Assembly (NCBI RefSeq): GCF_000709345.1
Contig: NZ_KL448323.1
Span: forward strand, 1,078,242-1,142,241
Direction: 5' to 3'
Length of the DNA: 64,000 bases
Source of the DNA: Polaromonas glacialis
GTDB lineage: Bacteria > Pseudomonadota > Gammaproteobacteria > Burkholderiales > Burkholderiaceae_C
Position numbers and translations under genes: made by a program. Below are positions 1 through 7,810 of this stretch, piece after piece. The notes beneath the pieces were generated by a model. That model did not search any database, was not told the DNA's origin, and saw nothing but the letters and a program-made list of their open reading frames with translations. How positions within the stretch are numbered: position 1 is the first letter of the stretch; every line of letters begins with the position of its first letter.

Positions 1-233
1 GAACGTTCTATTGACAAGTTGAAGTGGTTCATACGATGCAAACATTTAGCACTCCTCCGTCAAGCGTGAACCGGACAAAGCATCCGAGGCTTTGGCGCAC
101 AACGGGCCGCTGTGCTGCATGAAACATACGGACCGGTATCGGGCTGCTCGGCCACCACGCGCGCTCAAAAACTCTGCTTTGCGCGCAGGCAGTTGTCTTG
201 CACCGTCATCAAGATCAAAAAACATATGTAAAA

Positions 234-249
234 CCCACAATATATTGTG
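234..249. promoter_or_regulatory. 16-bp perfect palindrome upstream of XRE regulator
   Basis: The sequence CACAATATATATTGTG is a perfect 16-bp inverted repeat about 60 bp before the ATG of the XRE-family gene at 311. Its position and AT-rich core suit an operator for a small dimeric helix-turn-helix repressor, possibly autoregulatory. Binding is inference; only the palindrome is seen. Confidence 0.4.
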
Positions 250-310
250 TGGATTGTAGCTGTGTATTCCGCAAGACTTCCCGGTTGGCCAATACGGCCG
301 TGGATGTTTG

Positions 311-565
311 ATGAATCGTATCGCTGCATTTGGCCAAGCCGTTCGAAACTGTAGGAAGGCGCAAGGACTGTCCCAGGAAGCGCTGGCTGAAAAAGCGGAC
401 CTGCATACCAACTATGTATCTCTGGTCGAGCGGGGACTGAGCGCGCCGGCGCTGGACACGATCTGTGCATTGGCGGATGCCCTGGGCCTGAGCGTCTCGG
501 ACCTGGCCCTGCAGATGGAAGCCCATGCAAAGCGCAGCCCGGACCTCGGCTATGACCAGGCGTGA
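311..565 (+). CDS. XRE-family helix-turn-helix transcriptional regulator
   Basis: An 84-residue protein made almost entirely of one Cro/C1-type HTH domain. Residues 7-62 show the usual pattern: VRNCRKAQGLSQEALAE, the recognition helix HTNYVSLVERG, then LDTICALADALGLSVSDL. The ATG at 311 is preferred over the in-frame TTG at 308. No effector domain follows, so it is a minimal DNA-binding regulator, probably acting as a dimer. A perfect 16-bp palindrome lies 60 bp upstream and may be its operator. It stands alone on this strand, near plasmid-type genes (kfrA-like, AbiEi-like). Its target cannot be read from the sequence. Confidence 0.85.
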   Translation: MNRIAAFGQAVRNCRKAQGLSQEALAEKADLHTNYVSLVERGLSAPALDTICALADALGLSVSDLALQMEAHAKRSPDLGYDQA

Positions 566-654
566 ACGGCACGGCGACGGAACCTTATGGCCCGGCGTGA
601 CGGCCGGCAAATCAGGCCTTGCATGACGCCAAGACCTTGGCAACAGTCTTTGGC

Positions 655-1080
655 TCAATCGCCTGGCGTCATTCGCTGCCAATTGTTTTCATACCCGAGC
701 GTGCGCCCACCTACTGTGATTTTTCGGCTGATGCGCCGCTCGCCGGTGTTGACGACAAACGCGCCAGGCAACTGGTGCGTATCGCCTGCGTTGTAGGCAG
801 CAGCAGCGCGGCCCAAGTTGAATGGCACCCCCATTTTTTTGAGGGTCTCGGTCGCCAGCGTTTCCAAGCTGCCGGCCGGAACAGTGGCTCCGGTGACTGA
901 GCTCTTGCGCGTCCTGGCGTAGATGCCGAGGCTGATCCGCACAATGACTCCCTTATCGATCAGGGTAGTCAATGCGGCGGTGATCTGCGCAGGGCTGCCC
1001 AGTCCGGCGATTTCGGCCCGGAAGATCACATTGCCTGGCTGGCGTTCGATCAGACGCAAAAGACGATCGGACAGCTTCAT
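655..1080 (-). CDS. DUF6088 / AbiEi-like antitoxin-type winged-helix protein
   Basis: A 141-residue protein starting at the Met of MKLSDRLLRLIER; a longer frame reaches 1119 but would overlap the stop of the upstream gene. The N-terminal half looks like a winged helix (phase LGSPAQITAALTTLIDKGVIVRI, then GIYARTRKS). The rest resembles DUF6088, which is related to the AbiEi antitoxins of type IV toxin-antitoxin systems. In those systems the partner is a nucleotidyltransferase toxin encoded just downstream. No such gene follows here: downstream lies only a gap and then the oppositely oriented XRE gene. It follows the kfrA-like gene by about 35 bp, so the two are probably co-transcribed. The family call is from memory of sequence pattern. 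Confidence 0.65.
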   Translation of the reverse strand: MKLSDRLLRLIERQPGNVIFRAEIAGLGSPAQITAALTTLIDKGVIVRISLGIYARTRKSSVTGATVPAGSLETLATETLKKMGVPFNLGRAAAAYNAGDTHQLPGAFVVNTGERRISRKITVGGRTLGYENNWQRMTPGD

Positions 1081-1115
1081 GGCGTCGCGACCCAAATGAG
1101 AAACTCCAACGGCTG

Positions 1116-1799
1116 TCAAATTTGAAAAGCCGCTGTCAGTGGTCCGCTGTTGAGGGCGGTCAGGCTCGACACCGCCTGGATATCGACCTTCGTCTTTACG
1201 CGCCGAGGCTTTCGCGGCGGAGAAATCAACGCCAGCAGGTGCTGCATCTGGATGTCGACGGCTTGCCTTGCGCCCTCGAGTTTGGCGATCTGCTCTCGGA
1301 GTTGCTGGTTGTCTGCAAGCCGTTCGTCAGCGAGGCACTGAACTTTTTGTAACTCGTCAAGATGCGGTCGAGTCTGTTGGATTTGCAACTGCAGCAAGGC
1401 GATCTGGGCGTTTTTTGCGTCGATCTTGCCTGTCAACTCGTCATTCTGGGCTTGCAGGGTCTCGTTGCTCGCGATCGATGAGGCCAGAGCGATGCTGGTG
1501 TGCTCCAACTCGCCAGCGGCTCGCTCCTGCGCAGCGGCGAGCTGCAGCTGCAGCTCGCGCATGGACTCGGCCCACACCGCGTTGCCCAAGGCGTTGCAGA
1601 GTCGCTCGATCGACGCGGGCGCCGGGTGGGTGGGATGCACTTTTTGGGTCGCGAACCAGGCGTTGAGATGAGGCCCGACTGTCGAGTGACTGCCGCCTGT
1701 TTGGGCCGTGACTTTCTCGACCGTCACTTCAAGTCCTTGGGCCTGCAGTGCGTCGGCTGCGGCGAAAACGGCTTCTTTTGTAGCAAGTTTGCGTGTCAT
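1116..1799 (-). CDS. KfrA-like plasmid DNA-binding protein
   Basis: A 227-residue protein with the KfrA organisation. The N-terminal DNA-binding domain (about residues 1-65) contains ATKEAVFAAADALQAQG and TGGSHSTVGPHLNAW. A long alanine/glutamine-rich alpha-helical coiled coil (about 75-185) follows, then a basic tail (PPRKPRRVKTK). KfrA proteins of broad-host-range plasmids repress their own promoter and form extended structures that help plasmid maintenance. Immediately upstream of the ATG lies a 71-bp array of inverted and direct 9-bp repeats, a clear candidate operator. A kfrA-like gene in this context points to plasmid- or ICE-derived DNA. It overlaps no neighbour; the DUF6088 gene lies downstream on the same strand. 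Confidence 0.8.
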   Translation of the reverse strand: MTRKLATKEAVFAAADALQAQGLEVTVEKVTAQTGGSHSTVGPHLNAWFATQKVHPTHPAPASIERLCNALGNAVWAESMRELQLQLAAAQERAAGELEHTSIALASSIASNETLQAQNDELTGKIDAKNAQIALLQLQIQQTRPHLDELQKVQCLADERLADNQQLREQIAKLEGARQAVDIQMQHLLALISPPRKPRRVKTKVDIQAVSSLTALNSGPLTAAFQI

Positions 1800-1818
1800 G
1801 CGATGTTCTCCTGGGGGT

Positions 1819-1889
1819 TAATCACCGTAATTACTGTAATTACAGTGATTACGGTGATTACGGTGATTACGGTGATTACGGTGATTGCG
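1819..1889. promoter_or_regulatory. 9-bp repeat array with 42-bp palindrome, probable kfrA operator
   Basis: Positions 1819-1860 form a 42-bp inverted repeat with one mismatched pair, centred at 1839/1840. The right arm continues as five tandem 9-bp units, GTGATTACG at 1845, 1854, 1863 and 1872 and GTGATTGCG at 1881. The array begins 19 bp upstream of the start codon of the kfrA-like gene, as expected of an autoregulatory operator. It is not a CRISPR array: the period is 9 bp and there are no spacers. Confidence 0.75.
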
Positions 1890-2031
1890 GTTGCTGGGAC
1901 CTCCTGGCTTATGGTCAAGAGAGATTTCTAGATTGTTTCAAGTTATGGTTTGGTCAGGGGGCCGCGGCGCGGCGTAAGCAGTTCTTATTTCACTCCTATA
2001 AAACCAAGGCAGGTCACATAGTGCCTAAATA

Positions 2032-3043
2032 ACCTGAGTTCTGGATAACGAAGGGAGTCAGTTCACGGCCAAGGGGTCCCGAGAATCCCATACTGCAATG
2101 CAAGGCTTCACGGGTTGCAGGCAGTACGCCACGATGCCGGCCATTAGGTTGACGGCGAAGTTCATGGGTGAACGGTGCCGGGTGTGCTCAATCTGGCACA
2201 GGTTTTTGAGTTCATCGAAAACGGTTTCCACCAGCGAGCGTTTGCGCAGCAGCGCCTGGTCAAACTCAGAATGCATGACCTCTTTCATGTTCTTGCGCAC
2301 CCGCGTGACAAGGTCAATGCCCTTGTCCTTCATCTTCTGCGAAAACTCCTTGCCGATGTAGCCCTTGTCGGCGTACAGGGTGCCAAACAGGCCTGAGGCG
2401 ATGGCCAGCAATCCCTTTCGGTCATCAACGTTGCCCGGAGTGACCTTGATGGCCAGCAGTTCGCCTCGATGGTTGATGACCGCGTGCAGCTTGAAGCCGT
2501 AAAACCAGCCAGTGGACGATTTGCCGCGCTGGGCAATATCCTTGAAAACCCTGTGGCGCTTGATGCGCAGGTTATGACAGACGGCCAGCGGTGTGGCGTC
2601 GGCAATCGACAAGCCTGTGCAGGTGCCCTTGAGCGTCTCGAACAAGGCCGCCAGCACCACAGCGCAACGCGGCATCAAGGCCACGAAGCGGGTATATGAC
2701 AGTCGGCGGGGAAATTCCGAGGTCATGAAGCGGCACACGATGCCCCGGTAGAACTCCTTGAACTGCCGGCCGCGCATCATGTGAAACAGCACCGCAATCG
2801 TGGTCATTTCGGACAGCGCCATCGCGCACTCCCGGTTGCGCCGCCGTTTGTCGCCGCCCTCGTTGAGCAGACGCTGCTCAAGCAGAGGCTCAAATTGCTG
2901 GCAGAAGTCGTCAATGAGGCAGAACAGCTCTGTGGTCTTGTCCATGATGGGGCACCTCCATAGGCATCGGATGCGCCAATTCTGCAGTCAGTCACATCCT
3001 GTTTGCACGCCGCACGGAGGCTCCGCTTATCCAGAACTCAGGT
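2032..3043 (-). mobile_element. Complete IS982-family insertion sequence (1012 bp)
   Basis: The 17-bp terminal inverted repeats ACCTGAGTTCTGGATAA (2032-2048) and its complement (3027-3043) are identical. They are bounded by a 6-bp direct repeat TAAATA (2026-2031 and 3044-3049), the target-site duplication. The element holds one transposase frame of 295 residues. Length, ends and duplication size fit IS982. Intact ends, frame and duplication indicate a recent, potentially active copy. No gene is clearly interrupted. Confidence 0.93.
2058..2945 (-). CDS. IS982-family DDE transposase
   Basis: A 295-residue protein filling the insertion sequence. The N-terminus (LFCLIDDFCQQFEPLLEQ) is the IS982 hallmark. 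The catalytic acidic residues can be placed in SIADATPLAV (first Asp), VTPGNVDDRKG (second Asp) and KRSLVETVFDELKN (Glu). It catalyses cut-and-paste movement of the element. The frame is uninterrupted, and length and termini are as expected for the family, so it should be functional. Confidence 0.95.
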   Translation of the reverse strand: MDKTTELFCLIDDFCQQFEPLLEQRLLNEGGDKRRRNRECAMALSEMTTIAVLFHMMRGRQFKEFYRGIVCRFMTSEFPRRLSYTRFVALMPRCAVVLAALFETLKGTCTGLSIADATPLAVCHNLRIKRHRVFKDIAQRGKSSTGWFYGFKLHAVINHRGELLAIKVTPGNVDDRKGLLAIASGLFGTLYADKGYIGKEFSQKMKDKGIDLVTRVRKNMKEVMHSEFDQALLRKRSLVETVFDELKNLCQIEHTRHRSPMNFAVNLMAGIVAYCLQPVKPCIAVWDSRDPLAVN

Positions 3044-3253
3044 TAAATACATTTTCAAGGTCGTCTACAAAGAGGATCAGTAACGGGACCAGATGTACTG
3101 GCTTCGAGTTCTAGCCTGGGGTGCGCCTATTTGATTGTTTTCCAAGGTCAAGCAGAGGGACGGCAAAGGTTGAATCCGCAAATAATTTGGCTACACGTGC
3201 CATAAAGGCACGCAAACTCTGGTGCTCTGCACAGTGCGGGCCATATGCTGTAT

Positions 3254-3382
3254 ATGAACAGTGTTTTTAAACCCGTCCAGACGGTGCTGCTTTCTGATGC
3301 GCCGTTGCTGGCGCACCTGTTCATCAGCCGCGTCTGCGCCGGCTTTGCGTCGCCGGCCGAAGATCTTGGCGTGGGATGCTAA
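3254..3382 (+). pseudogene. Truncated UmuD/RumA-like SOS mutagenesis protein (5' fragment)
   Basis: A 42-codon frame whose residues 18-35 read LLAHLFISRVCAGFASPA followed by ED. This matches the start of UmuD-type proteins, which normally continue with a basic segment and a LexA-like Ser-Lys peptidase of about 140 residues. Here similarity stops abruptly and the frame ends at TAA. Only the N-terminus survives and both catalytic residues are missing. The start overlaps a CTGT-N6-ACAG sequence (3249-3262), two bases shorter than the proteobacterial LexA box, so SOS control cannot be claimed. umuD-type genes are common on conjugative plasmids and ICEs, consistent with the neighbouring kfrA-like gene. 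It was too short to be found by ORF length alone. Confidence 0.6.
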
Positions 3383-3405
3383 AGGCTAAAAGTCTCGCAT
3401 AAACA

Positions 3406-3808
3406 GTCACCTGAGGCGCCTTCCACCCGTACCAAGGTGATTTCAAGGTGGCCAAAAAGTGACTTCAGGATTTTTTTGCCTTCAGGGGGCGACTGAGTTA
3501 TCAGATTGATGACGAAATCAAGGCCAAAGCCTTGTTTATGTTCGCTTTCCGGAGCGTGCTTGTGTTCTCACAGGGAAATATCTCCCACAAACTGTCACCT
3601 GTACCAAAATTCCAGCCCTACTGGGGAAATTTCGGTGGGAATTGTCGCCTTCAGGAGCCATTGAATTGTCAGTTCGACGCCAAAATAAAGGGTAAACCCT
3701 GATGAATCTCAAAATATTCTTGTCTTGGGAGGACAATTTTTTCCTCATGAACAGTTCTCCCAATTTCAGTCACCTGTGGATGCCGTGCCTCCCATATCCA
3801 GTCACCTG
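3406..3808 (+). repeat. Dispersed GTCACCTG repeats (iteron-like)
   Basis: The octamer GTCACCTG occurs four times in the same orientation, at 3406, 3594, 3769 and 3801. Looser relatives lie between them (for example TGTCGCCTTCAGG near 3645). No convincing coding sequence covers 3383-3830. Repeats of this kind can mark plasmid replication origins, recombination sites or vestiges of a transposon end. Which applies here cannot be decided, since no replication gene is adjacent. Confidence 0.35.
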
Positions 3809-4240
3809 TAGGCCAGAGTCATCTGCGGTCCTGTGTTAGGAAATGCGATCTTGATGCGCCGAGTCATCGCATTGTGGGGAAGAAATTATTGGGCTTTTAA
3901 ACTGGCTGCAGTCCAGCCAATACAAAATTTGCATCCGCGTGCATTCCTGCCACATCTTGCGCGCAAGCTTGGGGGCGTGGGATCCCATGGATATTCATGC
4001 GTTGCAGAAGATGGCCCTGCCAGTCCATTCCGAGTAGCCGCATCGCCACAGCCCGGATGAGCACGCCCTGTGCATAGGCGCCCAAAATGGCCTGTTCAGC
4101 GATCTGGTGCAAAGTGCTCGACTACTTGGGTGCGCAGCGCATCGAACCTGCCGTGAGCGACGGAAAAATCACGATATTGCTGACAGTGCCAAAAGTTACA
4201 GCAAAGTAAGAGCGCCAGGCCGCCTGAGGATTACGGTCGT
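3809..4240. other. Intergenic stretch without a supportable gene
   Basis: No frame of convincing length or composition is present. On the minus strand around 4110-4200 a short frame ending in QVVEHFAPDR and a stop resembles the C-terminal tail of a decayed coding sequence. It is too short to assign. Confidence 0.4.
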
Positions 4241-4957
4241 CTATTTGCCGGCGAAGGTCAAACGTTCAGGTTCGCGTGTCGCGCGCGCTGACATCGCGTC
4301 GAGCAATGAAAATGCTTTTATGCTGGCGAAACGATGCACTTTTGGGTTGGTGAAATCGGTCAACGGCACGGCGCCTGCAACGATCAGGTTAGCTAGGAGG
4401 GTGCTGCTGTGCGTGTCATCTGCAACGACGTAGATCAGCAACTTTGTGGGAATGGGCTGCAGATGCTCAAACAAGAGATCCAAGAACGCTTGGTTTCCAA
4501 AACTGCAGGCGCGCTGGACATCCTTGTGCCGCCGCATCGCCAGCGCATGGAGTTTTTTCCCCTGAAGGCCTGCTGCGATAAACGTGGCCAGCAGTTCGCG
4601 TGCAAGTGCCCCTCCTGGCGTCGTAAAGGCAGCCTTGGAAAAGACATGGTTGACCGGGTGATTTTTATCCTGCAGGGCTGAATCCGAAAAAATGCGATCG
4701 CCATGCTTCGGGCTGAGCCTTGCCAGATAGGCTTTGAGCAGGGGATTGCCGTGGATTTGAACCGCGTCAATGCAAAGATGGTTAAAGAGGCGGCGCTCAA
4801 GACGTGGATCATCGGCAACAGCGCCAATCAGCCCATGCTCGAACAGTGCCTGCCAATGGGGCTGACCGTCTGCAGCGCAGGCGAGGGCGACCTCCAGGCT
4901 CCCGCCGGGCGAGGTCTGGATGAAATAATTCAGCATGTCGCTGGGGGCATTGGGCAT
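4241..4957 (-). CDS. Unrecognised protein, paralogue A of the flanking duplicated gene
   Basis: A 238-residue protein of unknown family, about 85-90% identical to the product of 61805-62602 at the other end of the island. It is helix-rich, with alternating hydrophobic and charged helices (ALFEHGLIGAVADDPRLE, ALARELLATFIAAGLQG, AFLDLLFEHLQPIP), and has no signal peptide or membrane segment. The helical pattern is vaguely ankyrin- or HEAT-like, but no repeat consensus is convincing. The ATG at 4957 coincides with an in-frame Met of the other copy. Upstream of it a net 1-bp indel breaks the frame that stays open for 30 further residues in copy B. The last 12 residues also diverge. It lies within a direct repeat ending at a tRNA 3' half. 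No function can be assigned. Confidence 0.7.
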   Translation of the reverse strand: MPNAPSDMLNYFIQTSPGGSLEVALACAADGQPHWQALFEHGLIGAVADDPRLERRLFNHLCIDAVQIHGNPLLKAYLARLSPKHGDRIFSDSALQDKNHPVNHVFSKAAFTTPGGALARELLATFIAAGLQGKKLHALAMRRHKDVQRACSFGNQAFLDLLFEHLQPIPTKLLIYVVADDTHSSTLLANLIVAGAVPLTDFTNPKVHRFASIKAFSLLDAMSARATREPERLTFAGK

Positions 4958-5172
4958 GGAGGTGCGTCTTTTTTCTGCGCCAATGGCGCGCCAAATCTGC
5001 GCCAGTGCGGAGCGGGAATGAGCGGGAAAGTACGTGATGAAGCGGCATGGCTCATGGCCACATGAAACGGCTTGAAATTTGATAACTACATGATATCATT
5101 GAAGAATATTTGGGTTTCAGGCGCGATTGGGAAAGGTCGAGATAAGGTGTCAGATATGCGAATCTTGCGTTC
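4270..5172. repeat. Left copy of ~0.9 kb direct repeat (gene plus tRNA-proximal end)
   Basis: This segment is nearly identical to 61825-62726 in the same orientation. Similarity covers the unrecognised gene and about 215 bp beyond its start. It stays high up to the shared terminal sequence TATGCGAATCTTGCGTTC (5155-5172), after which the copies diverge into two different tRNA 3' halves. The left limit is approximate. The layout suggests the right-hand end of an integrated element. Confidence 0.85.
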
Positions 5173-5214
5173 GCAATGCAGCGGCCGTGAGTTCAATCCT
5201 CATCCCCTCTACCA
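5165..5214 (+). pseudogene. tRNA 3' half (anticodon arm to CCA), possible att site
   Basis: Fifty bases fold as the 3' part of a tRNA. The anticodon stem is TTGCG/TGCAG with loop TTCGCAA. A 5-nt variable loop follows, then T stem GTGAG/CTCAT with loop TTCAATC, acceptor strand CCCCTCT and ACCA. The bases upstream do not form a D-arm or complement the acceptor strand, so no whole tRNA is present. The identity is uncertain; the loop would place CGC as anticodon. Upstream lies the duplicated module, so this looks like a tRNA half displaced by integration. Confidence 0.6.
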
Positions 5215-5253
5215 AAAATTTTTCCACGAACGAATGACTTGCGATTTACTGTA

Positions 5254-5281
5254 AGTCACTTTAATTGTGCCTAAAGTGACT
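5254..5281. repeat. 10-bp perfect inverted repeat downstream of tRNA half
   Basis: AGTCACTTTA and TAAAGTGACT are separated by 8 bases. A further AAGTC/GACTT partner lies just upstream near 5236. There is no T-run, so it is not a typical intrinsic terminator. It sits 40 bp beyond the tRNA half and may belong to an attachment region. The surrounding 5215-5489 holds no gene. Confidence 0.45.
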
Positions 5282-5489
5282 AACTGAATTTTGGTAAGTT
5301 GTGAATTTCACATCGTTGCTTAAACATTTCGTTCATTGATCCCATCCGTTAACTATTTCCCTGTTAGGTAGATGACAAAAAGAAGAATAAAAGTGTACTC
5401 AGCCATGAACTAAGTTTTGTCTGATCGACATGCTGATGGCGCTGGCAATTGGCCCTACATTCCTGTGCCGACATCCTAACGGACGTGAA

Positions 5490-5736
5490 TTAGTCCAGTG
5501 CCTTGACCGTGGCCGAGCCGTCGAGGGTCAGGCTGCGCTGCAGCACGATTTTCTGGTGCAGTGCGTCGGCCAGCGGCTTTGAGCGGGCGTGGCGGATTCG
5601 CTGGAGCTCCTCCGCGCACAGGTTTTTGACCTCGGGCTCGATCTCGTAAACATTGTTCAATGTAGTGCAGCGCTTATCCAGCAATCTGGCTCTTGTGTTT
5701 CGCGTGGAACTCGAAGAAGTGGCGCCTGGCGTGTGC
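5490..5736 (-). pseudogene. Decayed IS66-family transposase fragment
   Basis: Two minus-strand frames carry pieces of the central/C-terminal part of an IS66 TnpC. Around 5680-5736 one frame reads ARRHFFEFHAKHKSQIAG and then stops. From 5648 to 5490 another frame reads YEIEPEVKNL, LQRIRHARSKPLADALH and DGSATVKALD. Intact IS66 transposases are about 500 residues and continue well past this. The copy is therefore truncated and frameshifted. The open frame continues upstream to 5876 with unrelated sequence (MGNENLIVCGLFYDIEK) that I do not recognise and that may be a chance extension. Confidence 0.7.
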
Positions 5737-5982
5737 CTTATGTGGAGTTCATCATAAGGTCCAAGAACGACGCAGTTATATTCGATGCGGACGTAATGTT
5801 TTTCGCTGGCGAAGCAGCAGGTAATTTTTTCGATGTCGTAAAACAAACCGCAGACGATGAGGTTTTCGTTGCCCAATGGTTCGTTTTCGAAGGGTAAGCT
5901 GATTGACTTATTGCGCTACCAAGTTAGGGGGCAGTCTGAAATCGGGCGATTACTTTCATTTTCAGAAAATTTGTTTGCGTAA

Positions 5983-7767
5983 CTATCGAGTTAATATTTC
6001 TTCGATGGTGAATATTTCGGCACCATAAAGCTCTGAGCAGATTGAGGTTTGATTCTCGGAACAACTTACCTTACCGGCAAATACCGGCGCCATTCCTAAA
6101 GATTCTTTTTCGGGAAGCATTATTGCCGTAAGCGGAAACTCTGAAAATGGACCATTGGGCTTCAATCCCGCATGACCGAAATCGCGCGGCGATTCAGACA
6201 CGATAGCAACAAAGTGGTCAGTACCCGGTGGGCCTGCGGCGTCCATGCGCCAGTTCGAACGGGGTAAGTCAAGCTGTCTGTCAGCGCTGATACGGTTGTT
6301 TTTGTCAATGGCATTGGGAAACAATAGCCAAAACTGTGACTGGTCGGTTCCGACCATGAGCAGATAGACGTATCCGGGCTTGGAGGAACGAATTGAGAAG
6401 CGAAGAGCGTCCTTGCCAATGCGTACCTGTCGCTTGTCTAGAGAGATCGACACGGTGTGTTCGGTGTTGCGGGCCTGGATGATTTCCTCAAGCATCTTGA
6501 GCGGGTCAACCGGCTTTGCCACTGGCAATGCATTCTCTGCTGGAGCCGGCTGCGCTGTCGTTTGCACTGTTTGTTCTGTCGGCGGTAATTGACTGTTCGG
6601 CAGCACTTTGGACGCAGGTGGCACCGCCGCGTCTCGCGTCACGAGCCAAAAACTCACTGCCGCACCCGCCAGAATTAGCACGGCCCCCATCGCGATGACA
6701 CGCATGTGTATGTTCGTGGGGCGCTTGCGGTCTGTGCTGCTGAATTCCTGGATGGCTAACGGCGCTTTCGGTTGCAGACGCACTATTGGTGGTGGCTCTT
6801 TGGCCTTTGCGCTTTGCAGGCCGAGTAGAGAGCGAAATTCGGCGACGCTTTGCGGCCGGTCTTGTGGCTTGACGCAAAGCGCTCTGTCAATCACCTGCAG
6901 GAATGCATCGCTGTATCGACCGGCCGCGCTTTTCGCCAGCGGTATCTGCGGATCGGAAACAATGCGTGCAACTGACGGAACTGGCGGACGGCCGGTGATG
7001 GCAAAATGAACTACCGAAGCAAGCGCATAAAGATCGGTCCAAGCGCCTTGCTGCATGGTTGCGACATCGGCATATTGTTCAATCGGCGCATACCCTGGCT
7101 TGAGAATGACGGTGAACGCCTGTGCCATGCCGCCGATGGCGCGTCGCGCCGCGCCAAAATCCAGCAGTAGCGGCCGGTCGTCTGCCAGCATCAAAATATT
7201 ATCGGGCGCGATGTCCCGGTGAAAGCATTGTTCGGCGTGCAGCGTCTCCAAGGCATCAAGTAGCGGCGCCAGTAGCGATCTCAGCCACACTTCGTCTGGC
7301 GGCGTTTCCCGTCCGCGCAAGGTCTGCGTCAAGGTCAACCCCTGGTAAAAGGGCATCGCCATGTAAGCCGTACCATTGGCTTCCCAGAACCGGTAAACCT
7401 TCAGCAGGGAAGGATGGTCGAATTGCGCCAGCAACCGAGCTTCGTTGATGAAACTGCGCATTCCAGCCTGAAATGTCTCGGCGTGTCGTTCTGACTTTAC
7501 GGTGACATGCAGCAGGCTCGAGCGTGCAGCCAGGCTGGAAGGCATGTATTCTTTCAGGGCGACTTTGCGTTGCAGCGAATGATCGTAAGCCAGATAAACT
7601 ATCCCGAAGCCACCGCTGCCGATGACGCTAAGAACTTCGAATTCGCCAAGTCGCACGCCGGACTGCAGAACATTGCTGTCATTGTCCTGGGCACTGGATG
7701 CCCCAGGCCCCGTGGCTCCTGAAGGAGGCATGATGGTGCGGTCATCTTCGGGCGGCAGTGCGCTCAT
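5983..7767 (-). CDS. ppkA: T6SS-associated serine/threonine protein kinase (PpkA type)
   Basis: A 594-residue membrane kinase, starting at MSALPPEDD just after tagF. An earlier in-frame Met at 7956 would run into tagF and is unlikely. The Hanks-type domain shows the glycine loop IGSGGFGIVY (about 49-57), VALKE lysine (72), HRDIAPDN (183-190), DFG (203-205) and the GYAPIEQY activation segment. One transmembrane helix (about 356-377) leads to a DUF4384-like periplasmic domain (about 432-560). In other T6SS, PpkA phosphorylates the FHA protein to trigger firing and is opposed by PppA. Both partners, tagH and pppA, lie at 49.1-51.7 kb. It is the last gene of the tssJ-K-L-M-tagF-ppkA arm. Confidence 0.92.
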   Translation of the reverse strand: MSALPPEDDRTIMPPSGATGPGASSAQDNDSNVLQSGVRLGEFEVLSVIGSGGFGIVYLAYDHSLQRKVALKEYMPSSLAARSSLLHVTVKSERHAETFQAGMRSFINEARLLAQFDHPSLLKVYRFWEANGTAYMAMPFYQGLTLTQTLRGRETPPDEVWLRSLLAPLLDALETLHAEQCFHRDIAPDNILMLADDRPLLLDFGAARRAIGGMAQAFTVILKPGYAPIEQYADVATMQQGAWTDLYALASVVHFAITGRPPVPSVARIVSDPQIPLAKSAAGRYSDAFLQVIDRALCVKPQDRPQSVAEFRSLLGLQSAKAKEPPPIVRLQPKAPLAIQEFSSTDRKRPTNIHMRVIAMGAVLILAGAAVSFWLVTRDAAVPPASKVLPNSQLPPTEQTVQTTAQPAPAENALPVAKPVDPLKMLEEIIQARNTEHTVSISLDKRQVRIGKDALRFSIRSSKPGYVYLLMVGTDQSQFWLLFPNAIDKNNRISADRQLDLPRSNWRMDAAGPPGTDHFVAIVSESPRDFGHAGLKPNGPFSEFPLTAIMLPEKESLGMAPVFAGKVSCSENQTSICSELYGAEIFTIEEILTR

Positions 7768-7810
7768 GGGGGTCAGTGGTCCAGATAAAGTGACATTTGA
7801 TCCTTGCACA

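Noticed and set aside
1819-1889. Possible CRISPR-like array
   Set aside because: The period is 9 bp with no spacers and the array overlaps a palindrome before a kfrA-like gene; it is an operator-type repeat.
1793-2032. 79-codon frame rich in Asp-Tyr-Gly repeats
   Set aside because: It is the translation of the 9-bp operator repeats, not a protein.
3249-3262. LexA (SOS) box before the umuD-like fragment
   Set aside because: The CTGT and ACAG half-sites are only 6 bases apart instead of 8, so it does not match the known box.
3536-3763. 75-codon minus-strand frame
   Set aside because: Composition is not protein-like and it lies among the GTCACCTG repeats; no ribosome-binding site.
5100-5214. 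Complete tRNA gene
   Set aside because: Upstream bases lack a D-arm and do not pair with the acceptor strand; only the 3' half folds.
4241-5214. Group I intron or homing element inside a tRNA anticodon loop
   Set aside because: No tRNA 5' half lies to the left of either copy, no intron core is evident, and the encoded protein lacks a LAGLIDADG or HNH motif.
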